64,000 nucleotides of DNA from Sacculina carcini. Taxonomy: Eukaryota > Arthropoda > Thecostraca > Sacculinidae. The first letter of the stretch is position 1. Each line of letters opens with the position of its first letter. Positions 31,208 through 42,768 of the stretch are shown one piece after another. A model generated the notes under the pieces. It saw only the letters and a program-made list of their open reading frames with translations, searched no databases and was not told where the DNA came from. Position numbers and translations under genes: made by a program. The stretch spans positions 2,189,317 to 2,253,316 of the forward strand of contig OU696584.1 in the NCBI GenBank assembly GCA_916048095.2, written 5' to 3'.

Positions 31208-32190
31208 ACCGTCGCGGTTTTCTTTGATGGTACCAGCTCCACATCAATTATCAATTCAAGTTCGTCGGCTAATTGTTTTACCATGTTTAATCTGCGACGA
31301 ATCAACAGCTCGTTCTGTGCCTTGGTGTGCACCCGCGTCCTACCGCTCAAAATGTCGCTAATCCATCGGCACACTGTGACAGAGTCGGATTTGATCAAGA
31401 GGTTGGTCATATTCCAGCTCACCGCCATATTGATCCCGCGAATTGCAGCGTCCAAATCCGCCATATTTATGTGAGCTGTCTTGTCTGGTCTCAACCACGA
31501 GGCGTCTTCAACAATATCTCCGTCGACTTCGAGCATAACTCCGAGTGCCAAAGAGCTCGCGTCGGTCCATATTGTCGCCTTTTTTGAGTTGACACTCAAG
31601 TGGCCTCCCACAGGATCTACTTGCCACACTTGTTTGTCGATGAAGGCTAACATATCGCGAATTTGGTTATCGTCGTCAATTCGGTCGTCCCAGCCTTTTG
31701 TAAGCTGATTGGCTCGCCGTTTAGCAAACGCTGTAAAAAAATTTAGCGAGCTACAGACCGGCATGTGGCCTACCAGCTTACCGCACCACGAAAATACGTT
31801 TCGGCGCATTAGATCTGCCGGTGGTGGGTCGATTTTGTTGTCTCCACTCCAAACCATATCTCCATTCTGTCTCGACACTCTCAGACCCAGCACACGAGCA
31901 CCATCTCTCAGGCTGTCCGTTTTCTTGCTCACCAAACCATATTTTCCTAGATGACCACGCACCTTTTCCGCGCTGACTACATTGAGGTCACCAAAAATAT
32001 CATCCAGATATTCGGAATTCCCTGCGCTCACACACTCATCTTGCTTCAACACATAATCCAGTATTGTCTGCAGAACGGCTGGTGCCACACTCAGACCGAA
32101 ACCCATCATCGTTAAGCAGTATCCTTTGCCGTCAAATATCACTGTCTGATATGGCCACAACTCCTTGACATGACTGATATCTGGTACCAT
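31201..32190 (-). pseudogene. pol: truncated RT and RNase H of E3 pol
   Basis: Starts inside the RT at a stretch equal to E2 SLWSYQTVIIQGQRYCLT, so the first RT catalytic Asp, protease and gag are missing. The catalytic box reads EYLDDIFGD. RNase H has IWTDASSLALG and KSDSVTVCRW, but the Glu site reads MADLDAAIRG, where E1 and E2 have AELD, a change likely to impair activity. It ends against the SINE at 32190, so truncation and SINE insertion may be linked. Confidence 0.8.
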
Positions 32191-32316
32191 TTACTGATAG
32201 GTGGACAGGGACAGTCGGATTTCAGAATTCGCCTAATGAAATTCTCCTCCGCCGGGATTCGAACCACGGTTCACCTGCTTGTGAGGCGGGTGTGCTACCA
32301 CTACACCACCGAGTAC
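32190..32316 (-). mobile_element. tRNA-derived SINE
   Basis: On the minus strand a pol III A box (TGGTGTAGTGGT, 32308-32297) and a perfect B box (GGTTCGAATCC, 32265-32255) frame a tRNA-like head with loop CTCACAA, i.e. a Val(CAC)-like anticodon. The body after it contains CTGTCCACCTATCAGTAAAT and ends GGTACC. The acceptor and T stems have mismatches and sequence continues past the tRNA end, so this is a SINE rather than a tRNA gene. Confidence 0.65.
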
Positions 32317-32498
32317 AACAAAATGCTGAGCTAGAAACAAAGCCTTTGGGCAGTGTTTTTGCAGGCAGTTGACCCCTGTGTGTTCAGCGATAAATGAATG
32401 TTTTTTTGCTATTAGTATATGCTCTGTTGTATTTGTGTGTATCTTTTGTTTTCCGTATTGTCGAACAGGTAAAGAACAGGTTAGCACACGATAACATC
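32317..32498. other. spacer between SINE and MITE
   Basis: AT-rich, no feature recognised. The missing N-terminal part of E3 RT is not found here. Confidence 0.3.
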
Positions 32499-32758
32499 CA
32501 GTGGCGGCGCCAGGATTTTTCCGATTGGGGGACTAAGGAAAAAGTTGAGGGAGCTTGGCGACTCATGAGAGCTACACTCGAACGCTGACTACATAATATA
32601 ATTATAAGGGACTGGGCACACTGATCTAGTCATCGAACTAGGATCAAAATTACAGGACTTCATTTAAAGAGGTAAGAAATTTCATTGCCCATAATTATGA
32701 TTGTTGGGGGGCTTGGCATATTTGTGGGTGGGTTCCAGCCCCCTTGGCGCCGCCACTG
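32499..32758. mobile_element. 260-bp hAT-like MITE
   Basis: Perfect 14-bp terminal inverted repeats: CAGTGGCGGCGCCA at the left and its complement TGGCGCCGCCACTG at the right. CAG...CTG ends with GGCGCC are typical of hAT non-autonomous elements. The 8-bp flanks (ATAACATC and TTCTACGG) do not match, so no target duplication supports the family call. No coding capacity. Confidence 0.7.
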
Positions 32759-32857
32759 TTCTACGGTGGCATAGAGCTGCACGGAACACACCTGTGTGTG
32801 TTCATAAGCTTTGACTTCTTCCCGTGTAGCAGCTGTCACTTGAAGCCCTTAACATTT

Positions 32858-33096
32858 AACCTTTAATGGTTTCTTGACCGGGGGTGATCGCGAGCCTAGT
32901 TCCCAAGGAGTGTGAGCATTACTGCGATTATAGTGTAACAACTATTTTACCAATGTTTTATTTTACTACAAAGCATTTGCATAATCCTGTTAAACAGTGT
33001 TCGAAGACATATATTTGAATTTATTCTCCTAATGAAGGGGCAATGCTGCAAAAAACGGATAATTCAGGGCGCGAACCCTGAAAATGATTGAGAACT
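32858..33096. mobile_element. decayed hAT-like element ends
   Basis: The left sequence ATGGTTTCTTGACCGGGGGT and the reverse-read right sequence CAGGAGTTCTCAATCATTTT then CAGGGTTCGCGCCCTG resemble the CAGNGGTTCTCAACC ends of hAT elements. Both are diverged, with no target duplication seen. Confidence 0.35.
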
Positions 33097-33115
33097 CCTG
33101 GTCTAGACCGAACTA

Positions 33116-33430
33116 ATATATTTCGGATAATATATTTTCCTCTTGATTTTCCAATTGGTTTTCACATCGGTTGTTTTTCCCGATTGAAACCAACTTATTA
33201 TATCGTACACACACGTTTATTCACACACACACACACGCTTTAAGGTTGCATTGAATTGTGTATGTGAACACAGTTGACGCCCATCGTGCAGTGGTTCGTG
33301 ATGGATGGGACTAGAGGGAGGGGGAAGGGGGGGGGGGGCAAATAGGCGCTTAATCCTACACGCGCACAAACACTGGGGGTAGACTGTGTGCAGTGGGGAT
33401 GGCGGGGGTATTGCTGCAAAGAACAAAAAC
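33116..33430 (+). repeat. dispersed repeat upstream of AC minisatellite, copy 1
   Basis: About 315 bp matching 37032-37345 closely, including TCGGATAATATATTTTCCTC, a G run, and TAGACTGTGTGCAGTGG. Both copies run directly into the AC minisatellite, so repeat and minisatellite were duplicated together. Confidence 0.8.
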
Positions 33431-33812
33431 GTACACTGAAACACACACACTGAAACACACACACTGAAACACACATACACTGAAACACACACACTGAAAC
33501 ACACATACTGAAACACACACCCACACTGAAACACACACAATGAAACACACACACTGAAACACACACACTGAAACACACATACTGAAACACATATACACTG
33601 AAGCACACACACACAAACACACACACACACACACACACACTGAAACACACACACACACACACATACAATGAAACAAACACTGAAACACACACACACACAC
33701 ACACAATGAAACACTCACTGAAACACACACACACACACAATGAAACACACACACACATACACACACACACACACACAATGAAACAAACACACTGAAACAC
33801 ACACACACACAC
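33430..33812 (+). repeat. AC minisatellite with CTGAAA interruptions
   Basis: Same structure as 27718-28165 and 37345-38085. Confidence 0.9.
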
Positions 33813-33817
33813 ACAAT

Positions 33818-33913
33818 GAAATTTTCGCTATACACCAAGCAATCAAACTCCTACATATTCAAAATTCACAATACGATCGATTTGTCATATATACAGACTG
33901 CAAGAGTGGCCTA
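33818..33913 (+). pseudogene. second RNase H fragment of a LINE pol
   Basis: Nearly identical to 28167-28258 (TDCKSGL motif). It is joined in frame at GGCCTA to the start of an RT segment (GLEKAEYF then stop). RNase H normally follows RT, so the order here is rearranged. Confidence 0.6.
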
Positions 33914-35465
33914 GAAAAAGCGGAATACTTTTAAAAGCACCTAACAGCGCGATTAAGTGTCATTACCCCCCAAAACCATTCTTATAGAGATTGACTAACG
34001 GATCAATGAGCCTATATTGGAGTCAACCAGGATCTTGCACTTCCATTCAATCACAATGAATTTCAGGCACAGCTCAAGGTACTCCCACGGAGATCAACTC
34101 CAGGCCCAGATGGAATAATCTACCCATTCATTAGACAGCTCCCTGCGGACTGCCAATATCAACTTTTAAATACCTTTAACCATAGTTGGCAAAGTGGAAT
34201 TTTCCCCGGCATTTGGAAATCTGCCTACATAGTCCCACTGCCTAGGGAAGGAAAAGACCTTTCTTCTCCAGAATCATATCGTCCTATATCAATGTTATCT
34301 TGTATTGGGAAGACATTAGAAAGAATGGTTGCACACAGGCTTTCGTGTTGGATTGAAACACGGCAGATTCTAAAGGAACATCAAATGGGATTCCGACCCC
34401 AAAGGAGTGCATAGATGCCATATCCCATTTTAATGACAACATAATTAGCACATATGAGTCCAAACAGGTCATGTTCAGTATTTATCTAGATATGCATGGC
34501 GCATTTGATCATATACCTGAAAAGTCATGACATCTACATTGGCGAAGTGCGGAGTAGTAAGGTCCCCTCTGAAATGGTTCCAATCGTTTTCGGAAGGACA
34601 CTCCTTCCAGGTATCAGTGAATGGTCATTTTTCCCGACAGAAGAGAATCACACAAGGACTCCCACAAGGATCCCCGTTGAGCCCAGTTTTATTTAACATA
34701 CTTATGGCGACGATGCCGAGCCCCCAACATTCTCAGATGATTATTTACGCGGATGAGATGACGCTTTTCAGCCGAGCACCAACAATAGAGTATGCCATTA
34801 CAAATGTGTCATTCGACCTAGAAGTGATAGGGAGTTGGCTAACCAACATTGGTCTCACCATCAACATTGAAAAAAGTTGTTGGATGTATTTTACCAAACA
34901 AAGAATTACCAACATACTCCCCAGCATAACACTATTCAACCAACCAATAGCTTTCACAACACATCATCGTTTCCTAGGGATAAAATTGAACGGTCCAGCT
35001 TTGAATTGGCAACATCATATCGAGAAACTTCGAGTGGATGGAAACAAGCGCTTGGCAATAATGAGAAGCTTAACTGGCAGAAGCTGGGGTACTTCAGCAC
35101 ATGTTTTAAAAATATTCTACAGATCTGCAATTCTTTCTAGACTGAGTTATGGAAGCTCACTACATGGAAAAGCATCCGCCTCTTCGCTGAAAAAACTACA
35201 AGTTCTGGTCAATAATGCAGCTAGAATAATCACTGGAGCCCTTCCTTCAACCCCCATAAACATATTGCTAGCTGAAACCAGCCTACTTGATATATCAGCA
35301 TCTACGACACTTGAACACTTCAGAGTCACCGTGAAAGCACAAGCACGGATTCGCATCGAATATACACCAGTCCGACACCCTCATCCTCTGTCCCGAGTGG
35401 CCAACATCCACATATCAAGAAGCAACGTACCAGTACCAGCAGCTGAAAAGGAGAACACAATTTGA
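33914..35465 (+). pseudogene. LINE reverse transcriptase, Jockey/LOA-like, copy 1
   Basis: Reads TPGPDGIIYPFIRQLP, ESYRPISMLSCIGK, then after a one-base loss near 34410 YLDMHGAFDH, GLPQGSPLSPVLFN and the catalytic box IYADEMTLF, where the second Asp is Glu (the copy at 62268-63470 has YADD). The connection domain and a C-terminal part (LSYGSSLHGKASASS) follow. Frameshifts and stops before 34527 and the YADE change mean it is inactive. The 5' half (gag and endonuclease) is missing. Confidence 0.8.
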
Positions 35466-35810
35466 TGATTCACTCCATGATTCACTTGGATGATTGTCCA
35501 TGATTCACTTTCACCCATTCCACCGTGGTCAAATTCATTAGAACTGCACACGCGCGCATACACGAGGCGTGAAAATAACACATACAATTGACGTCCTATA
35601 TAAACACACACTCGACAACGAACAAACGGCATTTAGTTGACCACATTGTCTGAGGATGGAGACCGGCTGCTCCGAAACGTTACACATCGGCGAATTACTG
35701 CACAAGCTCAACAGCGATCATCAAAAACTCGCACGAGCGATCGAGACGACAAAGAAGAAGATTGAAAACTGCAAAGCGGCAATCCAGTTTAATCTCGTTT
35801 GTCTGAATGA

Positions 35811-35814
<4 letters not shown>
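35466..35814 (+). repeat. PLE-terminal-like sequence with hammerhead-like core
   Basis: CTGAGGA at 35650-35656 and GAAAC at 35674-35678 are separated by GGAG...CTCC, the layout of a hammerhead ribozyme core with stem II. Sequences of this form occur in terminal repeats of Penelope-like elements. The downstream ATG frame from 35656 (METGCSETLHIGELLHKLN) is not a known protein. The cleavage-site strand is not clear, so this may be a decayed copy. Confidence 0.3.

Positions 35815-35887
<73 letters not shown>
35815..35887 (+). repeat. TA microsatellite
   Basis: Pure TA run of about 70 bp. Confidence 0.95.
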
Positions 35888-35889
<2 letters not shown>

Positions 35890-35892
<3 letters not shown>

Positions 35893-36880
35893 TGAATACA
35901 CATCATTTAGTCAGGCATACATTCAAACATACAGACGAAAAGACAACACAGACACACAATACAACAGACATACAAGGATATACACTCGACAACAAACTGA
36001 CAAAGAACACAACACAACAGACACACAAACACAAACAGCAGAACTCAACACAACAGACACAAACACAAACAGCAGAACTCAATATAACATACACTCAAAG
36101 ACACACATTCAAACAAACAGAAAGAGTAATAAACCGTACAGACATACAAACACAAACAAAATAACTCAACACAACACATAGAGAGCATATAATCCGAAGA
36201 CATACAAAAACAACACCAGAAAACACACCCACACACACACACACACACACACACATGAAACACACATGCACATAACAGACAAAATTGCGAAACGATCAAC
36301 CATATAATCACTACTAATACGAGTATATACAATATTATTAAGACTATAATAAGACTTAGTTAGAAAGTGATTCTCAGTATGTTCTTTGAAAAGAGGTAGA
36401 GATTTGATTGAGCGTATTGAGGGAGAAAGCCTATTGTGGATACGTGGTCCTAAGATAGAGAAGCAACGATTGTAGTGAGAATGCCTAGAAGGAAAGAAAG
36501 ATTCAGCTAGTAGAAAAGGATCATTAGAAGAACTAAATGAAAGAGATGAGATTTTATAAGACAGAAGATCGAATAGATACGCAGGCTTACGAAGATGAAG
36601 AGCTGAATGAATAATTAAACATATACGATACTCAATAAGAGCCTTAATGGAAAGTAACTTGAGTTTTTGTAGAAAACAAGAAACATGAGAGCCGGAAGGA
36701 AGATTAAATACCATACGAAAAGCCTTATTAATAATCGATTGAAGTTTTCTAAGCTGGCGGTGGTTGAGAGATCTTAGAAGAGAACACCAATACTGAATTT
36801 TACTGAAGATGAATGATTTAGCTAACTTGAAGGCAGCAGAGATAGTTGTATATCTGCGAATGAAATAGATACGCCTGAGT
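35890..36880 (-). mobile_element. LINE 3' fragment, minus copy
   Basis: Minus-strand peptide SSNDPFLLAESFF, FSILGPRIHNRLSPSIRSIK is the same LINE C-terminus as at 4281-4560, followed by a CA-rich 3' UTR. More of the pol C-terminus is kept here (to about 36850). It is 5'-truncated, as is usual for LINE insertions. Confidence 0.65.
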
Positions 36881-37031
36881 TTAATTGTACATCACCTGAT
36901 AATGTCAGAGATGTGTATGTGAGTTTGTAAGTGTATGTGTGTTGCATATTGTAATGTGTATATATGTATGTGTATGTGTGATTGTGTGTGATTGTGTGTG
37001 ATTGTATCTGTACGTGTTAGTGTGTGATTGT

Positions 37032-37345
37032 GTATATATTTCGGATAATATATTTTCCTCTTGATTTTCCAATTGGTTTTCACATTGGTTGTTTTTTCCG
37101 ATTGAAACCAATTTATTATATCGTACACACACGTTTATTCACACACACACACATGCTTTAAGGTTGCATTGAATTGTGTATGTGAACACAGTTGACGCCA
37201 ATCGTGCAGTGGTTCGTGAGGGATGGGACTAGAGGGAGGGGGGGGGGGGGCAAATAGGCGCTTAATCCTACACGCGCACAAACACTGGGGGTAGACTGTG
37301 TGCAGTGGCGATGGCGGGGGTATTGCTGCATAGAACACAGACGTA
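37032..37345 (+). repeat. dispersed repeat upstream of AC minisatellite, copy 2
   Basis: Matches 33116-33430 at high identity and leads into the AC minisatellite before the I-clade-like LINE. Confidence 0.8.
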
Positions 37346-37772
37346 CACTGAAACACACACACTGAAACACACACACTGAAACACACACACTGAAACACAC
37401 ACACTGAAACACACATACACTGAAACACACACACACTGAAACACACATACTGAAACACACACCCACACTGAAACACACACACACACACACACACTGAAAC
37501 ACACACACTGAAACACACATACTGAAACACCCATATACTGAAACACACACACTGAAACACACATACTGAAACACACACCCACACTTAAACACACACACAC
37601 ACACTGAAACACACACACACTGAAACACACACACACTGAAACACACATACTGAAATACATATACACTGAAACACACACACACACACACACTATGAAACAA
37701 ACACTGAAACACACACACACACACACACACACTGAGACACACACACACACACACACTATGAAACAAACACTG

Positions 37773-37807
<35 letters not shown>

Positions 37808-37823
37808 GAAACAAACACTGAAA

Positions 37824-37861
<38 letters not shown>

Positions 37862-38085
37862 GAATCAGACACACTGAAACACACACACACACAATGAAAC
37901 AAACACACTGAAACACACACACACACACACACACAAACTGAAACACAGACACACACACACACACACACTGAAACAAACAAACACAGACACGCAGACACAC
38001 ATACACACACACTGAAACGCAGACACACACACACACACACATACACATACAAGCTGAAACACAGACACACACACACACACACATT
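37345..38085 (+). repeat. AC minisatellite 5' of the I-like LINE
   Basis: CA runs with CTGAAA spacers. The stretch near 37965 (GAAACAAACAAACACAGACA) recurs with two changes near 44000, on the far side of the LINE. Confidence 0.9.
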
Positions 38086-38180
38086 CTCGCTCTGACCTTG
38101 GTCGTGTATGGTTCTACATCTGCTACGCACAAGTGGTCCTCATCTGCGCTGTCAAAGGGGTGTAGCACAAACACTGTGCT

Positions 38181-39710
38181 ATGAATATGGCTTACTCAGG
38201 TCCAGATATGTCCAATCTGGTTGTCAGTGATCAAAACACCATGGATTATTCAAACACCACAGAGTGTGTGGTTGCATCCAAGCGTCAACAAAGATCATTG
38301 CAATCAAGCGAAGAAGACATTAGTCACCCGAGCAAGACCTTACGGGTAGACAACCAAGAACCACACCGTCGATACGAAGTCGAATTCCCTCCTGTGTTGT
38401 CCGCTGCTGATGCAGTTAGCCGTGGCTCACAAGAACGCCAACCATCAACGCAACCTCCGCAACAACAAAGATCACGGACACAGCCAACGCCAGCTTTCGC
38501 ACCTCGCTCACTGTACGTGAAACTGAAATTTAGTGGCTCACCAGGTGTGGAAACCAAACTCCGTTGGTTGACGGAAGTACGCAAGACCTTCCGCTTGAAT
38601 CCATCAATCGCAGAAGTTAAAATGTCAACGGTCACATCATCAATCGTCTACATCTCACGAAAACGCCAGGACATAATTGGTCGTGTTCGGGCAGGTGATA
38701 TATTGACGTTACCACTCATCGCAGAGGATGAACCCCAGCGACCGAAGAAGCACCCCGCCTACATCGTCACCCACTACCCTGTCTCAGTTGACCCAGCTCT
38801 GTGCCGCGAGCTGCCAGGAATATACAGTGCACAACGGTTCACGCAAGAAGGTAAGCCGCTAAATCGCCTCCTTATCTCCTGGGAGTATTCGGATCCGCCA
38901 CCTAAAACCCACAGTTTCAGCTTCCTTCCATTCCATCCTGAATGCCAATACCACAAGCTGGTGCATGACTCTCCTACTTGTTTTAATTGCTGGGGCGCTG
39001 GACACTTCGCCAAATATTGTAAGATGGAGGAGAAGTGCACTTGGTGCTCCGAGTCCCATCGATCAGAAACGTGTCCACACCAGCAAGAACGCAAAGCACC
39101 AAAGGCTGATGGGTCTCCTCCAGCTCCTCCAACAGATGAGATTACAGCCAAATGGCGTTGTCCACGTTGCAACTAGCAAGGTGTAAATGTTTGGCATGGA
39201 TGTCGCCGACAACCGGTAACAGTCGCCCAAGCTGCTCCAGAAGCATCTCCTACAGGTGTTTCCGTCACAGCATATGTCCCGCCGGCTCAACGGATTGTGG
39301 AATCCTCTGACAAAGCAGCTGCCTCACCTGCCCAAAAAACAAAGGATGCGGGGCCTCCCCCCACTAGTGTGTCTGCTAACCTGCAGCTTACCCCATCACC
39401 TCAGTTATTGGCTCTGAAAAGTGCCGTAGACTCGCTAAGGCGAGACAGCAGCGCTCTTGAGTCGAGGATTACTGGCTTCGAACGTCAATTGTCCAGAATT
39501 ACCGCCAGCCAATCTATAGTTGAAACGTCAATGACCTCCCCAACGGACTCTCACAGAGTCATGCTCACCACACTCGAAAAATTCGAAAAACGCCTAGAAA
39601 CAATTGAATCTTTTCTGGCCCAGACTTCTCTCAAGTCATCACCATCGATCACTCACATTACCTCCTCTGCTCCAAGCTCAAGCTCAAGCTCAACTCCACC
39701 TTCATCCTAA
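38181..39710 (+). pseudogene. ORF1 (gag-like) of the I-clade-like LINE
   Basis: A 509-codon frame interrupted by one TAG at 39174-39176. The N-terminal part is Ser/Gln-rich. A middle RRM-like region (SLYVKLKFSGSPGVE) is followed by zinc knuckles CFNCWGAGHFAKYC and CTWCSESHRSETC, and a third (CPRCN...WHGC) that contains the TAG. A coiled-coil-like stretch (ALKSAVDSLRRDSSALES) and Ser-rich tail end the protein. ORF1 proteins of this type bind LINE RNA. The start at 38181 is preceded by about 100 nt of non-repeat leader after the AC repeat. Confidence 0.75.
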
Positions 39711-39771
39711 GCTTCCTCATGTTCCTCAACTCCTTTGAAGCGCTCAGGCATACCGTGCAAGAATACCTGTC

Positions 39772-41340
39772 ATGCCGGTCGTTGACATTAGTGCAGTTTC
39801 GTGGAACGCATGTGGTCTAGCCTCATTTCGAAAACTATCAGCACTTCAGGCATACATTTACGTACACCAACCCAAAATTGTATTCATTCAGGAAGCTTTC
39901 ATTGGCCATAGAACTCCTCCTGAAGACCCCCCCCCCCCCTATCAGAGGCTACAAGGCGTTCATAATATCCGGTTCATAATATCCATAATATCCAGTTCAT
40001 AATATACGTTCATAATATCCGGCATATATTGGTCACTTAAATTAATTTTTCGATATCCCACCAGCACTTGTCAAATTCAACACATACGGACACAACCTAC
40101 CAGCTATTTGACATATTTTGTGGTAACTCATCAATTTAGCTGTGCAACGTCTATTGCTCACCTTCCGGGTTTTCACATAGCCATTTACCCTCTCCTGCAT
40201 CCGCACCACAGGGAATCATATATGCCGGAGACTTCAACGCCAGGCACGTACAGTTGGGCAATATGTCACCTTTGTCAAATAGGAATGGTCGTCTATTATT
40301 TCACTTTATACTTACTCACAGTCTTACCAGATGGAACACAGGTGGTGCCACACATATTCGCGGTGGTACACTTGATCACATTATCTCATCTGGCTTAATT
40401 TCCTCTCGCCTCTCATCCTTCTCCATTCCTACTCTTCTTTCTGATCACATTGCTATAGGTTTCGCTTACTCAGTTATGACACAACCGGTTCCTTATGCCT
40501 CTCGGATTCGTATTTCTGTTCCTACGAAATATTGCCCCACATATATGGAATATATGTCTGCATGTCTCTTTAATGCTCCTTTACATTCTCCGTTTAACTT
40601 ATACTCTTCTTCGGTTAGTTTAACGCACGATTTCCATTCCCTTTATGTTTCCATACCACATATCCGCTCCTCTCATAGTCGTCGCCCTGCATCATCGCAT
40701 GCCGCCCATCACTTGCATCGTGCTGAACGCCCTACAGCAGATACTGGCTTCCAATTCATTCAATCTTCTTCAATCTCCCACCTCAATATTTATCAAAGGT
40801 CTCGAGAAAGTTTGTCATCCTTACAGAGCGTTCATCGAGAACTCCTCTGGGACGAATTCACAAACTGTTCAAACCACTCTACTAGTGTTAGCACCATGTG
40901 GCGCCATATAAAACAAGTTGTCAAGAGGCAGCCGACGCAAATTCGACACCACGATCCACTCGGGCTCGCCCAAGTGACTATTGACGAATAGGGTAACCAA
41001 TCAAATCCCTCGGCTCTTCCTTCCCCCATTCGAGATGCCTTATCATTGTTATTATCATCATTATTATTATCAATCACAGGCAAATCCAGCAGCATGGGAA
41101 GAGTGCAAGCACTATTACCACCCTAAGGTGGCCCCATGTACCGGAAGCGCCTAGAATAAGGGAGATCTTTCCAGACGCCGTCGAATATATGCCGCCTTGC
41201 TCTCACCTGATGATGATGATGACACACCCATCACCACATTTGAGCTTTATAGAGCCCTGTCCTGAGGTAGGGCATCTGCGCCGGGTGACGACGGCATCAC
41301 ATATGCTGTCCTCCGCCAGCTGTACCTAGTTCCAGGAAAA
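39772..41340 (+). pseudogene. endonuclease region of the I-like LINE pol (broken)
   Basis: Pieces of an apurinic-type endonuclease lie in several frames: VSWNACGLASF and IVFIQEAF at the start, AGDFNARH near 40226, and GGTLDHIIS with LLSDHIAIGF near 40370-40455. An internal loss after the run of C at 39927 and frameshifts break it. The endonuclease would nick target DNA for target-primed reverse transcription. Confidence 0.65.
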
Positions 41341-41361
41341 CCACTACTTCGCTTGTAAAAT

Positions 41362-42768
41362 ATGTGTCTCTCAACTGGAATTTTACCACCATCTTGGACC
41401 ATCTCCACCTTGATTCCTATTCCTAAACCGAATTCAAATAAGTTCCGTCCAATTGCAATAACCTCTTGTTTTTGCAAAGTATTCGAACGTTTCCTCTTTT
41501 CTTGTTTATTGTACCGCCTCGAGGATGTGCTGTCGTCCCAACTGTTCGGCTTCCTCCCGGGTCGGGGACCTCATCATTGTATACTAGAATTGTATTATCG
41601 GCTCTCTCTTAATAGTGTAGTTGCCTTCCTCGACTTAACAAGTGCGTTCGATCTCGCTAATCGCGATATCATCCTAGATCAACTGGTGCAATTCGGTTTG
41701 AAGGGCAAACTACTGCAGTGTATAAAAGCATTCCTTTCCAACCGGTATTCACGAGTGTATTTTAACGGTGCCTACAGCTCATACCGTCGTTTTGATCTTG
41801 TAACACCACAGGGTGGTGTTTTGAGTCCCTTTCTGTTTAATGTCTGTATGCATTGTTTGTTAAGTTTTCTACCACACATGCCTGGAGTGACAATTTCTTG
41901 TTATGCAGATGACATATGCATTCATTCTACTTCACCATTTGTCTTACAAAACTTCCTTGACGCATTCAAAGTGTCTGCCATAGCATGTGGCTTGCAGGTA
42001 TCCGCGACTAAAATTAGAATCTACAGTCCACGTCCTGTCGAAAGTCTACCGCCATTTCAGCTCGGTGCGTTGATAATCCCTCACTGCACCCAGTACCACT
42101 ATCTCGGAGTACCCGTTCACATCTCACGAACTAGTAATCGAGGCCAGCACCCTTTCATTGAACAGCTGGTTGCACGGGTAGAAAAGCGATTGGCACCCCT
42201 TCTTAGGCTGACTCGCAACATCAACGGTATTTCGATCTATATAGCTCGAACCATATATATTTCATTTATCCGTTCTGTCATTGACTATTTCACTCCTATG
42301 CTTATTCAATTTCCGAAGGCTCATATTCAGCCCCTTGAAACATTTCAAAATCGAGCTATGCATGCAATTATTGGCTGTCCTATAACCACTCAAGTTGCAA
42401 ACCTTCATGCTGAATTGAATCTGCCTTCAATACGAGAAAGAATTGCTTCCAACATGGCCTGTATCACTGCTAAATGTCTATACTACCCGCTTCGCGCACC
42501 CTATTATACAACCGTTATTCGCCAAGCCATTACTCACTCGTCCTACAAACTTAATCTCCGCCCAGGCGGCCAACTACTCATCCGTACGATGGCTAATACA
42601 ATTGGTGCCATCAATATGCCGCCACTATCGCCTACAAGCCCTAAGCCTCCACCATGGCTTTTGCCCGTTCCTGATGTGACATACTCACCTGTTCACACTT
42701 CTGAATTGCCAGAATATCAACGACAAGTTAGCATGGAAGCAATCAAATATGTATTGGTCTCTCAATGA
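41362..42768 (+). pseudogene. reverse transcriptase of the I-like LINE
   Basis: Open for 468 codons with KFRPIAITSCFCKVFER, FLDLTSAFDLANRD (first catalytic Asp), TPQGGVLSPFLFN and the CYADDICIH box. The connection region carries YHYLGVPV. The frame ends at TGA 42766-42768, but the same frame continues into the RNase H start (RVYTDGSYN), so the stop is a nonsense mutation within a longer pol. Confidence 0.8.

Noticed and set aside
32244-32315. A functional tRNA-Val(CAC) gene
   Set aside because: A and B boxes are good, but the acceptor and T stems have mismatches and a SINE body follows without a terminator.
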